Numbered from the stretch's first letter, positions 18,881-27,530 are shown. The stretch is 64,000 nt of DNA from Kordia aestuariivivens (GCF_014397005.1 NZ_JACGWS010000005.1:124001-188000), one strand, 5' to 3'. Numbers and translations are program-made. Notes: a model not told the origin generated them from the letters alone.

Positions 18881-20809
18881 ATGAACACAAACGAAATTAG
18901 TAGCGTAGCTATTTATCCTCCGATTGGAATATCCCGAATAGGGAATTCTGATGAGTATTTTTTTGCACCAGACTTACCTGGCGTTGAAATTAAGCCTAAA
19001 GGCGGCTACAAAGACAAAAAAGGACGTGTAAAAAAGCAAGTTGCACGTTTTAGAATCTATGCTTTTGATAAAAATGGCAACCCACTAGGAGAAATTACAG
19101 AAACGAAAGAAAGTAACATTCAGTGGCGTTTGGACGTTGCCAATGTAAAATCGGCTTGGTATATGTTTAACAATGCATTGGATTTACCCGGCGCAGGAAT
19201 TCCTTCAGCATACAGAAATTCAAGCATTACAGGAGATGATAGAGAACAATTGGCAATTACGCCGACACCCGTAAGCATTACTGGAAAAAATGAAAAAGGA
19301 AAGAAATATAATTTTAATGATGGACGGTTCTTTGGTAAAAAAGTAAAACTCGGTCATGTAGAAACGGACGATGAAGGTCGATTATTATTTTTTGGTGGCG
19401 ATGGAAAATCCGCTTCAGAAGATAACAAACCTGCAATTACATTCGCAAACAATGAAGGCTGGCATGATGATACCTGTGATGGAGTTGTCCGTGCTACGGT
19501 AACTATCAACGGGAAAAAGTTTGAAGCTGAACCTGGAAATGTTGCGGTAACGCCACCAAACTTTGGTCCAGGACTGTACGGAGTTGTCACGATGAATGAT
19601 GTAGTTCAAGACTTATTCATTCGTGAAATGAACTATCCAGATCCTGCAGCGAAAGGAGTTGTATTCTGGGAACATATCTATCCAATGTTAAGAAGAATGA
19701 CCGATACGCAATGGGTAAACTCAGGTTTCTTTATGTTATTTGGTAAAAATTCTCCTTCAGACTTTACAAATCCTGAATTAGTAAAACAATTGGCAAGTCC
19801 TTTAGCAGGTGCGCAAACATTGCGTACGCGTGTGTTTGAATGGTTCCGCAATCCAGATTCTAACGAATATACACCTGAAAAAGTACCACCATTCTATGGA
19901 GATGGATTTGGCGAATATGATAAAATTGCCATTGTCGATTTACCAATCACACGCACACAATATGCACGTTTAGAAAAATGGGCAAATGGTGATTTCAAAA
20001 CAGGAAAACCACAAAAACAGGTTCCATTTGATGAATTATCACCAGCACAGCAAGTAAATGCATTAAATCAAGCTCCAATGGAAGAATGCTTAGGCGGTCC
20101 TTTTCATCCTGGAATTGAGCTTACTTGGCCAATGCGCGTGAAAGAAATGTGGAAAAAACCATATCGCTTAAATGTTGTCAAAGAAGGCGAAGCAACCGAA
20201 TTGAACTTCGGACCCTTACTCTCACCAGCAATTGCTTTAGGAAAAGATGGACCATTATCTAAAAGTGGACCAGGCGCATTAACACGTTGGTTAGGTGTTC
20301 CTTGGCAAACGGATGAAGCAAGTTGTTTATCTGGTTATGATGTAACGACTTATTTACCATTGCCATCATTTTGGGCAGCACGTGTACCAAATCAAATATT
20401 AAGTGAAGATAGTTATGTACGCAGCATACAAGCTGGAAAACTAAACATAGCACAACGTTTAAAACATTTTGATTACCGTCAAGATTGGTTGCGTGATTTA
20501 GGAACTGTGTACCAAACGAAAATCAACTTAATGATTTCAGAATGGCACGAATTGGGAATCATTACAAAAACGGAAGATGACGCTTCAAATAATGAACAAG
20601 GTTTCTTGCCAGATGTAGTTTGGAAAGAAACAGGACGTGATTTCCATACTGATGAAGTTGATGCAACTTTTGCGCAAGTATTAAGAGCAGAAACTATTGA
20701 AGATGACGAAAAAGTGAAAGCGAAACGTTTATTACAAGCAACAAAAGCGGCTGATAAATCATCGGAAAGCAAACGAAAAAGAAGATCATTCTCACGTGGA
20801 GAACGATAA
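18881..20809 (+). CDS. LodA-like quinoprotein oxidase (putative cysteine tryptophylquinone amino-acid oxidase)
   Basis: 642 residues with the LodA-family start (VAIYPPIGISRIGNS) and the GVPWQTDEASC and FWAARVPNQ segments. Characterised relatives (Marinomonas LodA, L-lysine 6-oxidase; GoxA, glycine oxidase) use a self-processed Cys-Trp cofactor, release H2O2 and can act as antimicrobial agents. Candidate cofactor residues are Cys482 and Trp498, though the spacing differs from what I recall for LodA, so the assignment is tentative. There is no Sec signal, as in known LodA. The substrate cannot be read from the sequence. lodB-like flavoprotein overlaps its end by 14 nt; such a partner is needed to mature the cofactor. 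Confidence 0.85.
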   Translation: MNTNEISSVAIYPPIGISRIGNSDEYFFAPDLPGVEIKPKGGYKDKKGRVKKQVARFRIYAFDKNGNPLGEITETKESNIQWRLDVANVKSAWYMFNNALDLPGAGIPSAYRNSSITGDDREQLAITPTPVSITGKNEKGKKYNFNDGRFFGKKVKLGHVETDDEGRLLFFGGDGKSASEDNKPAITFANNEGWHDDTCDGVVRATVTINGKKFEAEPGNVAVTPPNFGPGLYGVVTMNDVVQDLFIREMNYPDPAAKGVVFWEHIYPMLRRMTDTQWVNSGFFMLFGKNSPSDFTNPELVKQLASPLAGAQTLRTRVFEWFRNPDSNEYTPEKVPPFYGDGFGEYDKIAIVDLPITRTQYARLEKWANGDFKTGKPQKQVPFDELSPAQQVNALNQAPMEECLGGPFHPGIELTWPMRVKEMWKKPYRLNVVKEGEATELNFGPLLSPAIALGKDGPLSKSGPGALTRWLGVPWQTDEASCLSGYDVTTYLPLPSFWAARVPNQILSEDSYVRSIQAGKLNIAQRLKHFDYRQDWLRDLGTVYQTKINLMISEWHELGIITKTEDDASNNEQGFLPDVVWKETGRDFHTDEVDATFAQVLRAETIEDDEKVKAKRLLQATKAADKSSESKRKRRSFSRGER

Positions 20810-21905
20810 GCATAGATATCAAGCAATTATAGTTGGTGGCGGTCCTGCAGGAATCGCCACCGCTATTACTTTGTGTGCAAAAGGCATTCATTGTTGTGTG
20901 GTAGAAGCGCATAAAACACCAATTCGGAAATCGGGAGAAGCCATTCCACCAAATGCGAAACCTTTACTAAAACAATTAGGGATTTTATCCTTGGCGGAAA
21001 ACAAAAAACATACAGTCTATTACGGAAATAAAAGTTGTTGGGGAAGCGATCGTTTGGAAGAAAAAGAATTCATTGCTGACCGATTGGGACCTGGTTTTTT
21101 GTTAGATCGATTGCACTTTGAAACACAATTGCAAAACTTGTATAAAAACACAAATGCTTCATTTTATAGTGGTTTCAAGCTTAAAAAAGTAGTTTCTGGC
21201 GAAAAAGAAGTCATTGCTACCATTGAAAACGATGCGGAAACCATCACGCTGAAAAGTAGTTTTATTGTGGATGCAACTGGCAGAAAAGCATCGGTTTGTA
21301 GACATTTAGGCGTTCAAAAAGAAAATTTAGATACACAGTTTGCCATCACGTTTAACGTGAAACTATCATCAGAAATTCCACATGAAATTAGTGTAGAAGC
21401 CACTGAAAATGGTTGGTGGTATGTAGCGCCTTTTGCTAAAAATGAAGTCACAATGATGTTTTTTACACTCAAAGAGCTCATTCCCGCTAAGGAAAACTTA
21501 AAAACATTTCTTCAAGACGAATTACAAAATACCATTCATCTCTCAAAAACGATTCAAAATATTGAAATAGAAAGCACTAAAATAATGCCTGCTGGTACTA
21601 GTTGTTTGCAAATTCCGTTTGGGAAAAACTGGTTAGCAGTTGGTGATGCTGCATATTCTTTTGATCCAATATCTTCGTATGGAATTACATCTGCATTGGC
21701 ATCTGGATTTTATGGCGGACATGCTGTGGCAGATTTTCTACACGGAAAACAAGAAGCATTGGATGTGTATCGCTATGTGGTAGAAAATGCGTTTCAGGCG
21801 TATTTGCACAAATTAATCGCACATTATGATTTGGAAAAAAGATGGGAGCAAAGCCAATATTGGACAAATCGTTTGGCTGTCTTTAAATCAGAAACTGCTT
21901 CTTGA
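20796..21905 (+). CDS. LodB-like FAD-dependent oxidoreductase (quinone cofactor maturation)
   Basis: 369 residues. FAD-binding Rossmann motif AIIVGGGPAGIATAI at the N terminus, GEAIPPNAKPLLKQLGI (substrate-side loop as in tryptophan halogenase/geranylgeranyl-reductase-like flavoproteins) and the second FAD motif LAVGDAAYSFDPISSYGI. Known LodB hydroxylates the Trp of LodA during cofactor formation. The likely start is GTG 20796, inside the LodA gene, since no ATG exists before the FAD motif; this overlap implies translational coupling with lodA. Confidence 0.85.
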   Translation: MENDKHRYQAIIVGGGPAGIATAITLCAKGIHCCVVEAHKTPIRKSGEAIPPNAKPLLKQLGILSLAENKKHTVYYGNKSCWGSDRLEEKEFIADRLGPGFLLDRLHFETQLQNLYKNTNASFYSGFKLKKVVSGEKEVIATIENDAETITLKSSFIVDATGRKASVCRHLGVQKENLDTQFAITFNVKLSSEIPHEISVEATENGWWYVAPFAKNEVTMMFFTLKELIPAKENLKTFLQDELQNTIHLSKTIQNIEIESTKIMPAGTSCLQIPFGKNWLAVGDAAYSFDPISSYGITSALASGFYGGHAVADFLHGKQEALDVYRYVVENAFQAYLHKLIAHYDLEKRWEQSQYWTNRLAVFKSETAS

Positions 21906-22025
21906 AACAAAAAATGAATCACTATTCACTGATCGTGAGAATTTATAAATAGTCACATGTCTTGTTTTTTAGTCTTATTAGGATGGCGTACTCTTGGTTT
22001 ATTATTAACTTCAAAATCATAAATC

Positions 22026-22205
22026 ATGAAGAAACGAAATCTTAAAAGCTTACTTCTTAAAAAAGAAAAAGTCTCAAAACTTTCTGTAAATAGCATAAAT
22101 GGTGGCGGAGCAGCGAGTTCTGTTGGCCCAACATGTGTTATTATAACGGTAATATGGTGTCCAACAATTCATTGTTCGGAAGGAGTTTGTGGAAGTATCC
22201 CATAG
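22026..22205 (+). CDS. GG-leader Cys-rich peptide, class I lanthipeptide-type precursor
   Basis: 59 residues. The leader MKKRNLKSLLLKKEKVSKLS has the basic L-x-L-x-K-x-x-[IV]-S-x-L pattern of Bacteroidota lanthipeptide precursors and ends in GGG. The core (AASSVGPTCVIITVIWC...) has four Cys and several Ser/Thr that could form thioether rings. No LanB, LanC or export ATPase is near. It follows the LodA/LodB genes by 120 nt and ends at its own terminator. The class assignment rests on the leader pattern. Confidence 0.75.
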   Translation: MKKRNLKSLLLKKEKVSKLSVNSINGGGAASSVGPTCVIITVIWCPTIHCSEGVCGSIP

Positions 22206-22222
22206 GATAATTTTTGATATTC

Positions 22223-22252
22223 TAAAAGCGAACATTCAGTGTTCGCTTTTAA
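22223..22252 (+). terminator. Intrinsic terminator after the peptide gene
   Basis: A perfect 10-bp stem AAAAGCGAAC / GTTCGCTTTT (22224-22233 with 22241-22250, loop ATTCAGT) followed by AAAC; the T run is part of the stem, so it may be bidirectional. Confidence 0.85.
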
Positions 22253-22335
22253 ACTTGTAAAGTAATTGCAAATCCAAATACGTGATATTTTTGGTGAAAC
22301 TAATTATTTTGTACATTAGTAAAAAAACAAAAATA

Positions 22336-23016
22336 ATGCACGAAACAATCCCTCGCGAAACCTTTTCTTTTTTAAAAAGACTACAGAAAAATAATAACAG
22401 AGAATGGTTTACTGAAAACAAAAAAGAATTCAAAGAGATTGAAAATGAAGTAAAACAATTTTACAATCAATTATCAGAACATCTAAATAAACACGATAAG
22501 ATTGATAAAGTAAAAGTATTCCGCATTTACCGTGATGTGCGCTTTTCAAAAGATAAAACGCCTTATAAAACACATCTTGGCGGTAGTTTTAACAGAGTAA
22601 AACCTGAGCTTCGTGGAGGATATTATCTACATATTGCACCAAATGATGAATCATTTATTGCGACAGGATTTTGGGAGCCAAATAAAGATGATTTAATGCG
22701 CATTCGGAAAGAAATCGAAATGGATGCTACTGAAATTAGAAAGATTATTACCGAAAAATCATTCAAAAATGTTTGGGGCGAACTTGTTGGAGATGAATTG
22801 AAAACGGCTCCTAGAGGATTTGACAAAGAACACGTTGCGATTGATTTAATCAAAAAGAAACAATTTATATTCACCAAGAAATTTACGGACAAAGAAGTAA
22901 ATTCGTCTGACTTTATGACAAAAGTGGATGACAGTTTTAAAGCAATTCGCCCATTTTTTAATTATATGAGCGAAGTGCTAACTACCGATTTAAACGGTGT
23001 TTCATTGTTGGAGTAA
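22336..23016 (+). CDS. DUF2461 family protein
   Basis: 226 residues, from ATG 22336 (MHETIPRETFSFLKRLQKNN); an earlier in-frame codon would add a hydrophobic but unconserved stretch. The segments NNREWFTENKKEF, FRIYRDVRFSKDKTPYKTHLG and GGYYLHIAPNDESFIATGFW are characteristic of the DUF2461/TIGR02453 family, widespread in bacteria and of unknown biochemical function. Length matches the family. It converges with the minus-strand gene at 23026. Confidence 0.88.
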   Translation: MHETIPRETFSFLKRLQKNNNREWFTENKKEFKEIENEVKQFYNQLSEHLNKHDKIDKVKVFRIYRDVRFSKDKTPYKTHLGGSFNRVKPELRGGYYLHIAPNDESFIATGFWEPNKDDLMRIRKEIEMDATEIRKIITEKSFKNVWGELVGDELKTAPRGFDKEHVAIDLIKKKQFIFTKKFTDKEVNSSDFMTKVDDSFKAIRPFFNYMSEVLTTDLNGVSLLE

Positions 23017-23025
23017 TTAAATAGC

Positions 23026-23445
23026 TTACACAACCGCGCTCAACACCTCGTTTTTCTCAAAAAGAAGCACATGATCTTTCAATCGTTCCGTAATAATATT
23101 CATCATTCGTTTATTTAACGAAGACGAATTTTCAATGTATAAATCATACTCTTCTAGGGTAAACTGCCCAATGATCATACCTTTGACTGAATTTCGAAAC
23201 TTCATATCTTTCTGAATCGCATTTTCAATATACAGCAATCGCTTTTCTGTGGATAATCCGTGAAATACATTTTTATGTTTCTGAATATAATTTCGGAAAA
23301 CAGCAATTAATAATGGACTTTGAAGCTTAATTACAGGACGTAAAGTTGTGTTTTGAAAGCGCTCGTCTTTAGACATATTCTCAGAAAGTAACTTTGAGGA
23401 AATCTGAGGTCGCGCTTTTACTAAATCGTTTTCTCGATCGTTCAT
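23026..23445 (-). CDS. Conserved small flavobacterial protein of unknown function
   Basis: 139 residues from ATG at 23445 (MNDRENDLVKARPQISSKLL). Upstream in-frame codons would add a hydrophobic stretch that overlaps the likely promoter and were not used. All-alpha, charged and Leu-rich, with no signal or membrane segment; ends LLFEKNEVLSAVV. The motif IENAIQKDMKFRNSVKGMIIGQFT looks conserved in Flavobacteriaceae but I cannot name a function. It is divergent from the DUF72 gene. Confidence 0.65.
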   Translation of the reverse strand: MNDRENDLVKARPQISSKLLSENMSKDERFQNTTLRPVIKLQSPLLIAVFRNYIQKHKNVFHGLSTEKRLLYIENAIQKDMKFRNSVKGMIIGQFTLEEYDLYIENSSSLNKRMMNIITERLKDHVLLFEKNEVLSAVV

Positions 23446-23600
23446 GACAATAAGTTTTATTAAATTTAAAAATAATAACCTTGATAATGAACAGGTTATC
23501 AACAACTTGTTAACCGATTTATTAACAGCGATAAAATAGGGAAATCAATTATATTTTGACTAAGAAATCCTTATTTTTATGGTTGAAAAAATACAGACGC

Positions 23601-24500
23601 ATGCAATTTGGAAAAGTAACCAATCCTGAAAATATAGATTTCACCTTACCGGAGAATCATCCAGAAACTGAAGTAGTTTTACAATCGTACAAAAATGACG
23701 CAACACCTTCTATTTATGTTGGTTGTGCCAAATGGAACAAACAAGATTTAAAAGGATTTTATCCACGAGGCACAAAAGATGAATTGCAATACTATGCGTC
23801 ACAATTCAATTCCATAGAACTCAACGCCACCTTTTACCGCATGTTTCCAGCGGAACAATTTGAAAAATGGCGTGATAAAACACCCGATAACTTTCGATTT
23901 TTCCCGAAAATAACACAAGAAATCAGTCATTGGAAACGCCTGCAAGCCACAGAATCATTGGTAGATCAGTATATATTCAATGCAACACACTTACAAGAAA
24001 AACTCGGAACCATCTTTTTGCAAATGCATTCCAACTTTTCTCCAAAAGACTTTGAAAGAGTTGTGCAATTTGCTGAGTTCTGGCCAAAAGAAGTGCCATT
24101 AGCCATAGAATTTAGACATCCAGATTGGTATAATGATGAAAAAATTGCAAACGAATTATACCATCTATTGCAAGAAAACAATATTGCCAACGTATTGGTC
24201 GATACGGCAGGAAGGCGTGATATTATGCACATGCGCATGACAAATAATGAAGCATTTATTCGTTATGTGGGCGCAAACCATGAAAGTGATTATTCACGTT
24301 TGGACGATTGGGTTGATCGTTTGGAACAATGGATTGATTACGGTTTGCAAAACATTCACTTTTTCATTCATCAAAACCTGGAAGTAGAATCGCCATTGCT
24401 TTCTGCATACTTCATCAAAAAGCTCAATGAGCGATTGCACACAAGCTTAACAGTTCCAAAAACAATTTTGCCTCCACAAAAACCACAAACCTTGTTTTAG
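23601..24500 (+). CDS. DUF72 (YecE-like) family protein
   Basis: 299 residues from ATG 23601 (MQFGKVTNPENIDF). The core starts YVGCAKWNKQDLKGFYPRG, then YASQFNSIELNATFYR and FFPKITQEISHWKR, all hallmarks of DUF72, a TIM-barrel family with no settled biochemical role. A TTG at 23556 would add 15 residues and is less likely. Full-length compared with the family. Confidence 0.88.
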   Translation: MQFGKVTNPENIDFTLPENHPETEVVLQSYKNDATPSIYVGCAKWNKQDLKGFYPRGTKDELQYYASQFNSIELNATFYRMFPAEQFEKWRDKTPDNFRFFPKITQEISHWKRLQATESLVDQYIFNATHLQEKLGTIFLQMHSNFSPKDFERVVQFAEFWPKEVPLAIEFRHPDWYNDEKIANELYHLLQENNIANVLVDTAGRRDIMHMRMTNNEAFIRYVGANHESDYSRLDDWVDRLEQWIDYGLQNIHFFIHQNLEVESPLLSAYFIKKLNERLHTSLTVPKTILPPQKPQTLF

Positions 24501-24605
24501 GGTACATTCAATCATCATCAAAAGAACTGAAACCTATATAAACAAACTCTATTTAAAATCTAAAAATAGGGGCGAAGGAAACCGTATTTTCACAAAAAAT
24601 AAAGC

Positions 24606-25007
24606 ATGAAATTTCACACTAGAAAATGGGTTAAACCCGAAGATCTGAACCCTAATGGAACATTATTTGGTGGTCGATTGTTAGCTTGGATTGATGAAGA
24701 AGCGGCGTTATACGCTATTATTCAGCTTGAAAACCCTAAAGTTGTTACAAAATATATCTCGGAAATTGACTTTCGCAGTTCTGCCAGAAAAGGAGATATT
24801 GTTGAAATTGGCATTGAGGTAGTAAAATTTGGAAAATCGTCAATTACATTAAAATGTGAAGTACGAAACAAAATGACACACGAAACCATTTTAACCGTTG
24901 ATAATATTGTCATGGTAAATCTTGATAAAGACGGCAATGCATTGCAACACGGCAAACAACAAGTAGAATTTGTGAAAGACCGATTGGATTCAAAATTGAA
25001 CAGATAA
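24606..25007 (+). CDS. Acyl-CoA thioesterase (hotdog fold)
   Basis: 133 residues. The hotdog-fold motif NPNGTLFGGRLLAWIDEEAA has the active-site Asp of the YciA/cytosolic acyl-CoA hydrolase group, and FRSSARKGDIVEI plus SITLKCEVRN follow in the right order. It hydrolyses acyl-CoA to free fatty acid and CoA; chain-length preference is unknown. A strong terminator lies 25 nt downstream, so it is the end of a transcript. Confidence 0.9.
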   Translation: MKFHTRKWVKPEDLNPNGTLFGGRLLAWIDEEAALYAIIQLENPKVVTKYISEIDFRSSARKGDIVEIGIEVVKFGKSSITLKCEVRNKMTHETILTVDNIVMVNLDKDGNALQHGKQQVEFVKDRLDSKLNR

Positions 25008-25030
25008 ATAACCCTAAAGTTAAAGTATAA

Positions 25031-25062
25031 AAAAAGAGAAACGTAAAGTTTCTCTTTTTTTA
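25031..25062 (+). terminator. Intrinsic terminator after the thioesterase
   Basis: Stem AAAGAGAAAC / GTTTCTCTTT (25033-25042 with 25048-25057, loop GTAAA) followed by T6. Flanking A and T runs make it potentially bidirectional. Confidence 0.9.
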
Positions 25063-25181
25063 GTTTACGAATATGATAAAGCGTACGCTTGTGTGTTTTA
25101 AAAAAAGTGAGAAATTTAGTTAAATAACTGAGAAAAATATATTTATAGAGAATATAATTTCTTACAAAAAATAAAAAGTAG

Positions 25182-25259
25182 TAGGTTTGCAGTTCAGCAA
25201 TACTATAAAAAACTTTAACTAGTTTTTATGAGCCCGATTCTTTATTGGGCTCTTTTTTT
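25182..25259 (+). ncRNA. Candidate small RNA 1
   Basis: A perfect -7 element TAGGTTTG at 25182-25189 implies transcription from about 25195, ending at an intrinsic terminator: GAGCCC / GGGCTC around 25229-25250 followed by T7. The predicted RNA is only about 65 nt. There is no convincing ORF before the hairpin. Same promoter core as the blaI-like gene at 39316. Confidence 0.55.
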
Positions 25260-25317
25260 AGTATCTTTAAAAGGAAAAACATTAACAATCAATTTGCTGT
25301 TTAGTTAATATTTTCGC

Positions 25318-25392
25318 ACACTGGTCAATTCGGCTTAAATATATTGACCAGATAGCGTTCTTAATGTAAAAGTTAAGGACGTTTTTTATTGT
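25318..25392 (+). ncRNA. Candidate small RNA 2, two stacked hairpins
   Basis: Hairpin one is a perfect stem CTGGTCAAT / ATTGACCAG (25321-25353). Hairpin two is CGTTCTTAA / TTAAGGACG with one wobble (about 25357-25382), followed by T6, i.e. a terminator. Hence a compact structured RNA of about 70 nt. The promoter is less clear: TATTTTCG at 25309-25316 is near the -7 consensus. Confidence 0.5.
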
Positions 25393-25439
25393 TAGTTAAA
25401 TTAATAGTCTACAAAAACATTTAAACAGTACTTTCTCTC

Positions 25440-25586
25440 ATTTCATCGTAACTTAAAGTTTTATGGGCGTTTTTTAACTTAACAAAGTGAGAATAGTTGC
25501 ACTTTTGACATGTTATTGTGATACATCACAAAACAAGATCCCCCTAAACCCCGAAAGAGAGCCTTGCGCTCTCTTTCCTTTTTATA
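25440..25586 (+). ncRNA. Candidate small RNA 3 with strong terminator
   Basis: A non-coding stretch that ends at a 10-bp perfect stem GAAAGAGAGC / GCTCTCTTTC (25553-25577, loop CTTGC) followed by CTTTTTA. Just upstream is a C-rich segment (CCCCCTAAACCCC), unusual in this AT-rich DNA, and a dyad TTGTGAT-AC-ATCACAA (25516-25531). The 5' end is not determined. Together with the two units upstream it fills the 688-nt gap 25008-25695. Confidence 0.45.
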
Positions 25587-25695
25587 TACCATTTTGAAGA
25601 ATCAGAAAAAGAAATTAACAAATTGATTGTTAAAAAAAATAGTTTCTAATCTGAATAAGATTACTTAAATATGCAGTCCATAAGCATTCCCCTAT

Positions 25696-26430
25696 ATGAA
25701 AGTTGTTCAAACGATTCCTGTATATAACAGAAAAAGTAAACGTGTTACGAGTCTTAAAATTTCTGATTTTCAGTCTATTAAAAATGAAGATGAAGAGTTT
25801 TTTGACGTGCAAGGTGATTTTGTCATCATAAAAGATCGTTTTTTTAGAGCGCCGCATTTGGTGAAACCATGGACTTTTTGGATAGAAAATGGCAAACCAC
25901 AAACTGTTCCAACAGAAAATATAACACATACAAAAGTACTTTTTACGGTAGAAGCGCCCGATAAAAATGAATTTGACTATAAAAATGAGTTTCGCGCTAT
26001 GAATCCGCTTGCAGGATATTTTCAAAGTTTTAAAACTGGTTTTTTAGAATTGATGAACCAAATCGCGTCTAGCGAAATCACTAATTTTGAAGTCACATTT
26101 TATACCTTAGTTCCGTATCAAACTTCATTACATTACTTACTAGGGAAAACAGGAAGCAACCAAACACGCTTGAATTTTTGGTTTTATGGTTGGATTAATC
26201 TTAAGTATAGAAACGATTTCATGAACTATTTGAAACGATATGAGTTCGATTACTATGTCAACGGAAGTACGCGTGCGTTTAAAGGTGTTATATCGCAAGA
26301 ACTCTCGCGTGTGATTGATGTAGAGTACCAAGTGCATCATCCAAATAGTGGTTTTTGGAAGCGAAAAGACATCAATTTGGGAATCAAAAAAATCGTTCAT
26401 TTAGAACTTACAGCGATTTCTTGGACTTAA
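25696..26430 (+). CDS. Conserved hypothetical cytoplasmic protein
   Basis: 244 residues, no signal peptide or membrane segment, aromatic-rich (PWTFWIENGKPQ, NFWFYGWINLKYRND). A DKNEFDYKNEFRAMNP segment and a beta-rich C terminus (LGIKKIVHLELTAISWT) suggest a globular alpha/beta protein. I do not recognise the family. It stands alone between the small-RNA region and a secreted-protein gene, with about 100 nt separating it from the latter. Confidence 0.65.
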   Translation: MKVVQTIPVYNRKSKRVTSLKISDFQSIKNEDEEFFDVQGDFVIIKDRFFRAPHLVKPWTFWIENGKPQTVPTENITHTKVLFTVEAPDKNEFDYKNEFRAMNPLAGYFQSFKTGFLELMNQIASSEITNFEVTFYTLVPYQTSLHYLLGKTGSNQTRLNFWFYGWINLKYRNDFMNYLKRYEFDYYVNGSTRAFKGVISQELSRVIDVEYQVHHPNSGFWKRKDINLGIKKIVHLELTAISWT

Positions 26431-26490
26431 GCAGTTCAATAGTGGAATGATAATTGTGTGTTAACATCTGAAATTGTCATTAAAAAATAC

Positions 26491-26505
26491 GTACTATTGT
26501 AGTAC
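26491..26505. promoter_or_regulatory. Perfect dyad GTACTA-TTG-TAGTAC upstream of the secreted protein gene
   Basis: A 15-nt perfect palindrome about 27 nt before ATG 26533, next to a near-consensus -7 sequence (CATATTTG). It shares the TACTA/TAGTA half-sites with the BlaI-type operators at 39203-39318, but with a shorter spacer. Confidence 0.4.
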
Positions 26506-26532
26506 ATATTTGCAATTGATCAGAAAATATAA

Positions 26533-27255
26533 ATGTTGTTTCCAAAATACATACAAACAAAATTTCGCATAGTAGCTATTTTCATCCTTGTTGGGATGTT
26601 TGCTATGCATGGTCAAAAAGATACGACTAAAAACAAAACTACAGATGTTGACATTACGAAAGGTCGCATCAAATTACCATTTCCTAAGCTCAAAGAACCT
26701 TTAAAGCCGAAAGAGAAAGCTCCTAATTTTATGGAGTTCAAAATACCAAGTTTATTGGTGAACAAACGTACAACTTTGATAAAATTGCCCGAATCGAAAC
26801 GCACTTCCTTAAAAGAAGAAAAAGAAGTTTACTTTACAGGAGAAGAGCAATTTGTAACGCGGAATAAAGAATTTGAGCGCAAACTGAATAACAAAGACAA
26901 AGAAATTCGTCCCGAATATAAAGTAGTGCAATACTTAGGTGATTTTAGAAGCAATGGAAAATTTGTTGAAATTGTGTGTAGAGATCACGAATTTGTTGAT
27001 GGCGATCGCGTTCGTGTGTATGTAAATGATGTGATTGTAGCCGACAACATCCGATTGGAAGCTGCTTATAAAAAAATAAATGTAACCTTAGAAAAAGGAT
27101 TCAACAAAATAGATTTTCAGGCGTTAAATCAAGGTTCTTCTGGACCAAATACCGCCGAATTCCGCGTATATAATGACAAAGGAGAACTCATTTCTGCAAA
27201 CGAGTGGAACCTTACTACGGGCATTAAAGCTACTATGATTATTGTGAAAGAGTAA
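26533..27255 (+). CDS. Secreted protein of unknown function
   Basis: 240 residues. The N-terminal signal segment (FRIVAIFILVGMFAMHG before Q) predicts export. A Lys/Pro-rich linker (about 35-95) is followed by a beta-sandwich-like C-terminal domain (VQYLGDFRSNGKFVEIVCRD...DGDRVRVYVND) seen in conserved flavobacterial secreted proteins. No catalytic motif. The dyad at 26491 may regulate it. Confidence 0.7.
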   Translation: MLFPKYIQTKFRIVAIFILVGMFAMHGQKDTTKNKTTDVDITKGRIKLPFPKLKEPLKPKEKAPNFMEFKIPSLLVNKRTTLIKLPESKRTSLKEEKEVYFTGEEQFVTRNKEFERKLNNKDKEIRPEYKVVQYLGDFRSNGKFVEIVCRDHEFVDGDRVRVYVNDVIVADNIRLEAAYKKINVTLEKGFNKIDFQALNQGSSGPNTAEFRVYNDKGELISANEWNLTTGIKATMIIVKE

Positions 27256-27499
27256 ACTAGACTTCTTGGACTTACTTAGATTTTTAGACTTCTTGGATTA
27301 TTGGACTTACTTAGAACATTAGACTTTGTCATTCCTGCGAAGGCAGGAATCCATTTTTATTATTAGATATTTTTAATAGAGCACATATAGCGGAGCGTAG
27401 TGTTAGATTTCACGTTATCTTAACATGTCAGTTCGAGCGCAGTCGAGAACACTATCAATACTTCATAACGATTTCATTTATAAAATAGTTCAAAAAACT
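27256..27499. repeat. Intergenic gap filled with dispersed phrase repeats
   Basis: It contains several GACTTCTTGGA / GGACTTACTTAGA phrases, a dyad ATTCCTGCGAAGGCAGGAAT (27331-27350; a relative lies at 63820) and CAGTTCGAGCGCAGTCGAGAAC. No ORF or RNA is evident. Confidence 0.6.
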
Positions 27500-27530
27500 T
27501 TTGTGCTTTACAAAATGTAAAGTATATTTG
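27500..27530 (+). promoter_or_regulatory. Promoter and operator of the membrane protein-XRE pair
   Basis: A textbook Bacteroidota promoter: TTTG (27500-27503), 19-nt spacer, TATATTTG (27523-27530). The spacer is largely a perfect palindrome CTTTAC-AAAAT-GTAAAG (27506-27522), a good candidate for autoregulation by the XRE protein encoded two genes on. Confidence 0.75.

Noticed and set aside
25226-25327. 33-residue ORF running through the sRNA 1 terminator
   Set aside because: It starts three nucleotides before the terminator hairpin and reads through the T run; a transcript that stops there could not encode it.
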